Source: Tropicimonas sediminicola
Lineage (GTDB): Bacteria; Pseudomonadota; Alphaproteobacteria; Rhodobacterales; Rhodobacteraceae
DNA: 64,000 bases
NCBI RefSeq assembly: GCF_900188335.1
Contig: NZ_FZOY01000003.1
Coordinates: forward strand, 372,001 to 436,000
Direction of reading: 5' to 3'
Shown here: positions 60,513 through 64,000 of the stretch, one piece after another
Numbering within the stretch: position 1 is the first letter of the stretch
Layout of the letters: the number at the start of each line of letters is the position of its first letter
Position numbers and translations under genes: made by a program
Notes under the pieces: model-generated
Told to the model about the DNA's origin: nothing
What the model saw: the letters and a program-made list of their open reading frames with translations, nothing else
Database searches by the model: none

Positions 60513-62471
60513 ATGATCCGCAAGCTGCTGATTGCGAACCGCGGCGAGATCGCCTGTCGGGTGATCCGGACCGCGCGGGGGATGGGGATCTCGACGGTGG
60601 CCGTCTATTCCGACGCCGACGCGGGCGCGCTGCACGTGGAGATGGCGGACGAGGCGGTTCATATCGGCGGCGCGGCGCCGGCCGAGAGCTATCTCGACGG
60701 GGCGGCGGTGATCGCGGCGGCGCGGTCGACGGGAGCGGAGGCGATCCATCCGGGCTACGGGTTCCTGTCCGAGAACCCGGATTTCGTCGAGGCGGTGGAG
60801 GCGGCCGGGCTGATCTTTGTCGGGCCGCCCGCCGCGGCGATCCGGGCGATGGGGCTGAAGGACGCGGCCAAGCGGCTGATGGCGGAGGCCGGTGTGCCGG
60901 TCGTGCCGGGCTATCACGGCAGCGAGCAGGCGCCCGATCTGCTGGCCGGCGAGGCGGAGCGGATCGGCTACCCGGTGCTGATCAAGGCGGTGGCCGGCGG
61001 CGGCGGCAAGGGGATGCGCAAGGTCGACAGGCCGGAGGATTTCGCGGCCGCCCTGGCGTCTGCGCAGGCCGAGGCGCGGACGGCGTTCGGCAATGCGGCG
61101 GTATTGATCGAGAAATACGTCCTGCGGCCGCGGCACATCGAGGTACAGGTCTTCGGGGACTGCCATGGCGGTGCCGTGCACCTGTTCGAGCGGGATTGCT
61201 CGCTGCAGCGTCGGCACCAGAAAGTGATCGAGGAGGCCCCGGCGCCGGGGATGACGCTCGAGACTCGGCAAGCGATGGGCGCGGCGGCCGTGCGGGCGGC
61301 GCAGGCGATCGGCTATGTCGGCGCGGGGACGGTGGAGTTCATCGTCGACGGCAGCGGGCCGCCGCGGCCGGACGGGTTCTGGTTCATGGAGATGAACACG
61401 CGCCTCCAGGTGGAGCATCCGGTGACCGAGGCGGTGACCGGGCTCGACCTGGTGGAATGGCAACTCCGCGTGGCCTCGGGCGAGCCGTTGCCGCTGGCAC
61501 AGGAGGAAATCCGCCTCGCGGGCCATGCCTTCGAGGCGCGGCTCTACGCCGAGGACGTGCCGGCGGGCTTCCTACCGGCAACCGGCATCCTGCGGCACCT
61601 CCGGTTCAGCCCCGGGGCGCGCAGCGACAGCGGCGTGCGCGAGGGGGACGAGATCAGCCCGTGGTACGATCCGATGATCGCCAAGGTGGTGACGCATGGG
61701 CCGTCGCGGTCGGTGGCGCTGGCGCGGCTGACCCGGGCCCTGGCGGAGACCGAGGTCGGGGGCACCGTGACCAACATCGCCTTCCTTGAAGCCCTCTCGC
61801 GCCACGCCGGTTTCGCCGCGGGAGACGTGGATACCGGGCTGATCGAGCGGGATCTGGCGCATCTCGTCGGGCCGGAGGAGCCGCCCGTGGCCGTGGTGCT
61901 GCGCGCGGCGCTGGCGGCGGCCGGGCTCGACGACGGGGCGGAGGCGCTGGAGGGCTTCACGCTCTGGGCGCCGCTGGAGCGCCGCGTGGTCCTCGAGCGC
62001 TCCGGGGAAACCCAGGTGGTGCACCTTGCCTGCCGTGGCGGTGGCGTGGTGGATGCGACCCTCGATGGGGAGGTCCTGCGCTGTCGCCGGCGGACCGGCG
62101 GCTGGGTGATCGGCGAGGCCCGCGAACCCGGCCCGGCGCGGCTGCTGGACGGGGCGGTGGTGGTCTTTGCCGGGCAGCCCTGGGAATTCGCGATCCCCGA
62201 TCCGCTGGCGCAGCAGGGAGACGCGGGGCCGGCCGGCAACCTGGTGGAGGCGCCGATGCCGGGGCTGCTGCGCGAGGTGCTGGTCGTGCCGGGGCAGGCG
62301 GTCCGGGCCGGCGACCGGCTGGCGGTGCTGGAGGCGATGAAGATGGAACATGCGCTGCTGGCGGCGCGCGACGGCGTGGTGGCCGAGGTGCTGGCCGGTC
62401 CGGGCACACAGGTCGCCGCCCATGCGCCGCTGATCCGGCTGGCCGAAGAGGACGGGGAGGGGACGAAATGA
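60513..62471 (+). CDS. mccA: Methylcrotonyl-CoA carboxylase, biotin carboxylase-BCCP (alpha) subunit
   Basis: 652 aa. Carboxylates its own biotin with ATP and bicarbonate. Biotin carboxylase domain: KLLIANRGEIACRVIRTARGMG, AIHPGYGFLSENPDF, the ATP-grasp loop KAVAGGGGKGMR, MNTRLQVEHPVTEAVTGLDLVEWQL. The C-terminal biotinyl domain has EAMKMEH near 606-612, with the biotin Lys near 610. ATG at 60513 after GGGAGGCGAG. ATGA overlap with the GST gene. Confidence 0.96.
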   Translation: MIRKLLIANRGEIACRVIRTARGMGISTVAVYSDADAGALHVEMADEAVHIGGAAPAESYLDGAAVIAAARSTGAEAIHPGYGFLSENPDFVEAVEAAGLIFVGPPAAAIRAMGLKDAAKRLMAEAGVPVVPGYHGSEQAPDLLAGEAERIGYPVLIKAVAGGGGKGMRKVDRPEDFAAALASAQAEARTAFGNAAVLIEKYVLRPRHIEVQVFGDCHGGAVHLFERDCSLQRRHQKVIEEAPAPGMTLETRQAMGAAAVRAAQAIGYVGAGTVEFIVDGSGPPRPDGFWFMEMNTRLQVEHPVTEAVTGLDLVEWQLRVASGEPLPLAQEEIRLAGHAFEARLYAEDVPAGFLPATGILRHLRFSPGARSDSGVREGDEISPWYDPMIAKVVTHGPSRSVALARLTRALAETEVGGTVTNIAFLEALSRHAGFAAGDVDTGLIERDLAHLVGPEEPPVAVVLRAALAAAGLDDGAEALEGFTLWAPLERRVVLERSGETQVVHLACRGGGVVDATLDGEVLRCRRRTGGWVIGEAREPGPARLLDGAVVVFAGQPWEFAIPDPLAQQGDAGPAGNLVEAPMPGLLREVLVVPGQAVRAGDRLAVLEAMKMEHALLAARDGVVAEVLAGPGTQVAAHAPLIRLAEEDGEGTK

Positions 62472-63124
62472 TCCGCCTGCACCATTGCCCGGAGACGCGC
62501 TCCATGCGGGTGCTGTGGCTGCTGCACGAGATCGGCTGCCCTTTCGAGGTCGTCACCCACGCCTTCGGCCGCAATCTGCGCGCCCCCGACTTCCTCGAAC
62601 TGAACCCCGCCGGCCGGGTGCCGGCGCTGGAGCTCGACGGGCGGAAGATCTGGGAAAGCGGCGCGATGATCGAGATCCTGTGCGAGCGGTTCCCCGAGGC
62701 CGGCCTGGGCCGGGCGACCGAGGATCCGGAGCGGGTGGACTGGCTGATCTGGCTGCATTTCGCGGAGACGGTGAGCCAGCATTCGGCGGCACTGACCCAG
62801 CAGCATGTCGCGCTCTACGAGGATGCGATGCGCAGCCCGGTGGTGATGAAGCTCGAGGCGGCGCGGCTCGGCAAATGCTACGCCGCGCTGGAGCGGCGGC
62901 TCGACGGGCGGGAATGGCTGCTCGACGGCGGGTTCTCGGCGGCGGACGTGGCAGTCGGGCAGGCGGTCTACATGGCCCGGCATTTCGCAAGGATCGAGCC
63001 GTTCGAGGCCCTGCAGGACTGGGTCTGGCGCTGCGAGGCGCGACCGGCCTTCCGCGCAGCCCTGCCGACACCGGGAGAGGACCGGCTCTACGCGCAGGAC
63101 TTCTACGCCGCGTGGGAGCCATGA
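62468..63124 (+). CDS. Glutathione S-transferase-like protein
   Basis: 218 aa. The N-terminal thioredoxin fold (IRLHHCPETRSMRVLWLLHEIGCPFEVV) ends in NPAGRVPALELDGRKIWESGAMIEIL, the glutathione-binding cis-Pro and ES motif. The all-helical C-terminal half has LLDGGFSAADVAVGQAVY (the N-capping box-like SxAD). Active residue is likely Ser12. It is coupled to mccA by ATGA; its link to leucine breakdown is unclear and may be detoxification of a reactive intermediate. Confidence 0.9.
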   Translation: MIRLHHCPETRSMRVLWLLHEIGCPFEVVTHAFGRNLRAPDFLELNPAGRVPALELDGRKIWESGAMIEILCERFPEAGLGRATEDPERVDWLIWLHFAETVSQHSAALTQQHVALYEDAMRSPVVMKLEAARLGKCYAALERRLDGREWLLDGGFSAADVAVGQAVYMARHFARIEPFEALQDWVWRCEARPAFRAALPTPGEDRLYAQDFYAAWEP

Positions 63125-63130
63125 GCCGGG

Positions 63131-63208
63131 GCGCTCCCGCCCCCTCGGCGGCGTGCTGGCGCACTTGCTCGGGGTTGGGCGTGGCGCGCGCTGCGCGCGC
63201 GCGGCGAC
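63131..63208 (+). repeat. Intergenic repeat R, copy 4
   Basis: GCGCTCCCGC at 63131-63140 and TTGGGCGTGGCGCGCG from 63175, 44 bases apart, followed by a GCGCGC-CT-GCGCGC type hairpin. Lies between the GST gene and the HMG-CoA lyase gene, inside the liu operon. Confidence 0.6.
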
Positions 63209-63230
63209 GGCTCGAAGGAGGGAAGCGGCG

Positions 63231-64000
63231 ATGAACGCGTTCGTGGAGATATTCGAGGTCGGACCGCGGGACGGTTTGCAGAACGAGGCGCGTGCGATTC
63301 CCCTGGCCGAGAAGGTGGCGCTGATCGACCTGCTGAGCCAGGCGGGGTTCCGGCGGATCGAGGTGGCGAGCTTCGTCAGTCCGAAATGGGTGCCGCAGAT
63401 GGCGGGCTCCGACGAGGTTCTGGCGCGGATCTCGCGCAAGGCAGGCGTCTCCTACGCGGCGCTGGTGCCCAACGCGCGCGGGCTGGAGCGGGCGATCGCG
63501 GCGCGGGCGGACGAGGTGGCGGTTTTCGTCAGCGCCTCGGAAGGGTTCAGCCAGGCCAACCTGAACTGCTCCATCGACGAGAGCTTCGACCGGCTGGGCC
63601 CGGTCATCGCTGGCGCCGAGGCGTCGGACCTGCCGGTGCGGGGCTATGTCTCCTGTGTCACCGACTGCCCCTTCGACGGGCCTGTCGCGCCGGACCGGGT
63701 GGCGGCGGTCGTGCGGCGGTTGGCGGCGCTCGGGGTCTACGAGGTCTCGCTCGGGGATACGCTCGGACAGGCGACGCCGGAACGCATCGGCGCGATGCTC
63801 GACGCGGTGCTGGGCGAGGCGCCGGCCGACCGGCTGGCCGGGCATTACCACGACACCGCCGGGCGGGCCCTCGCCAATATCGAGGTGTCGCTGGAGCGCG
63901 GCCTGCGCGTGTTCGATGCCTCGGTCGGCGGCCTTGGCGGTTGCCCCTATGCGCCGGGCGCGGCGGGCAACGTGGCGACCGAGGCCGTGCTGGCGCGACT
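63231..64000 (+). CDS. Hydroxymethylglutaryl-CoA lyase (3' end cut by the window)
   Basis: At least 256 codons, still open at the window end. Cleaves HMG-CoA to acetyl-CoA and acetoacetate, the end of leucine breakdown. Motifs: EVGPRDGLQNEAR (metal-binding Asp), VASFVSPKWVPQMAGSDEV, VSCVTDCPFDG, SLGDTLGQATPERI, AGHYHDTAGRALANI, and GGLGGCPYAPGAAGN with the catalytic Cys. ATG at 63231 after GAAGGAGGGAAG. Usually named mvaB, hmgL or liuE. Confidence 0.94.
   Translation, partial: MNAFVEIFEVGPRDGLQNEARAIPLAEKVALIDLLSQAGFRRIEVASFVSPKWVPQMAGSDEVLARISRKAGVSYAALVPNARGLERAIAARADEVAVFVSASEGFSQANLNCSIDESFDRLGPVIAGAEASDLPVRGYVSCVTDCPFDGPVAPDRVAAVVRRLAALGVYEVSLGDTLGQATPERIGAMLDAVLGEAPADRLAGHYHDTAGRALANIEVSLERGLRVFDASVGGLGGCPYAPGAAGNVATEAVLAR

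Overview
The window is chromosomal DNA from a high-GC alphaproteobacterium, most likely a member of the Rhodobacterales (Rhodobacteraceae/Roseobacter relatives). The signs are a sciP-ctrA pair, a LexA site of the alphaproteobacterial direct-repeat type (GTTC-N7-GTTC), an FnrL-type site, lpxI in the lipid A cluster, a glnE, an edd-eda pair, a leucine-degradation (liu) operon, and several very small single-helix membrane proteins between housekeeping genes. I see no tRNA, rRNA, CRISPR array, insertion sequence or prophage. Nearly every base is in a gene, and many adjacent genes overlap by 1-4 bases (ATGA, GTGA or TGATG junctions).

Layout. 1-9.4 kb: an FAD monooxygenase; a leftward trio (44-aa membrane protein, 517-aa exported protein, xerD) divergent from aroK-aroB; ssb; a lytic transglycosylase; a di-haem cytochrome c peroxidase preceded by an FnrL-like box; and a Spy/CpxP-like periplasmic protein. 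9.4-16.9 kb: a leftward Dpp/Opp-type ABC importer (Tat-exported binding protein, two permeases, one fused double ATPase) behind an AraC regulator. 16.9-31.1 kb: miaA divergent from pyrH, an exported unknown, then the envelope cluster frr-uppS-cdsA-dxr-rseP-[43-aa protein]-bamA-skp-fabZ-lpxA-lpxI-lpxB, which covers isoprenoid and phospholipid precursors, outer-membrane protein assembly and lipid A. 31.2-40.5 kb: an FAD oxidoreductase, mnmA, sciP, ctrA, ligA-recG, a LexA-boxed 40-aa membrane protein, and a YbaK-type deacylase. 40.6-53.9 kb: glnE with a small coupled gene, eda and edd, an RlmI-type methyltransferase coupled to a PIN-domain protein, gph, glmU-glmS, and an exported collagen-like protein. 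53.9-64 kb: the liu operon (ivd, DUF1622, flavodoxin-like, AMP-ligase, EcsC-like, mccB, mccA, GST, HMG-CoA lyase cut by the window edge) behind a clear promoter with a palindromic operator.

The best lead is the LexA-controlled 40-residue membrane protein at 39690-39812. It has its own SOS-type site upstream and a strong terminator downstream, so it looks like a stand-alone SOS small-protein gene, perhaps similar in role to the Caulobacter division inhibitor SidA. Two dispersed intergenic repeat families are also visible. One has four copies with a nearly constant 44-45 base distance between two conserved blocks. The other has five copies of a sequence resembling GGGTATTT..GGACAGAAGA, two of which face each other between edd and eda.
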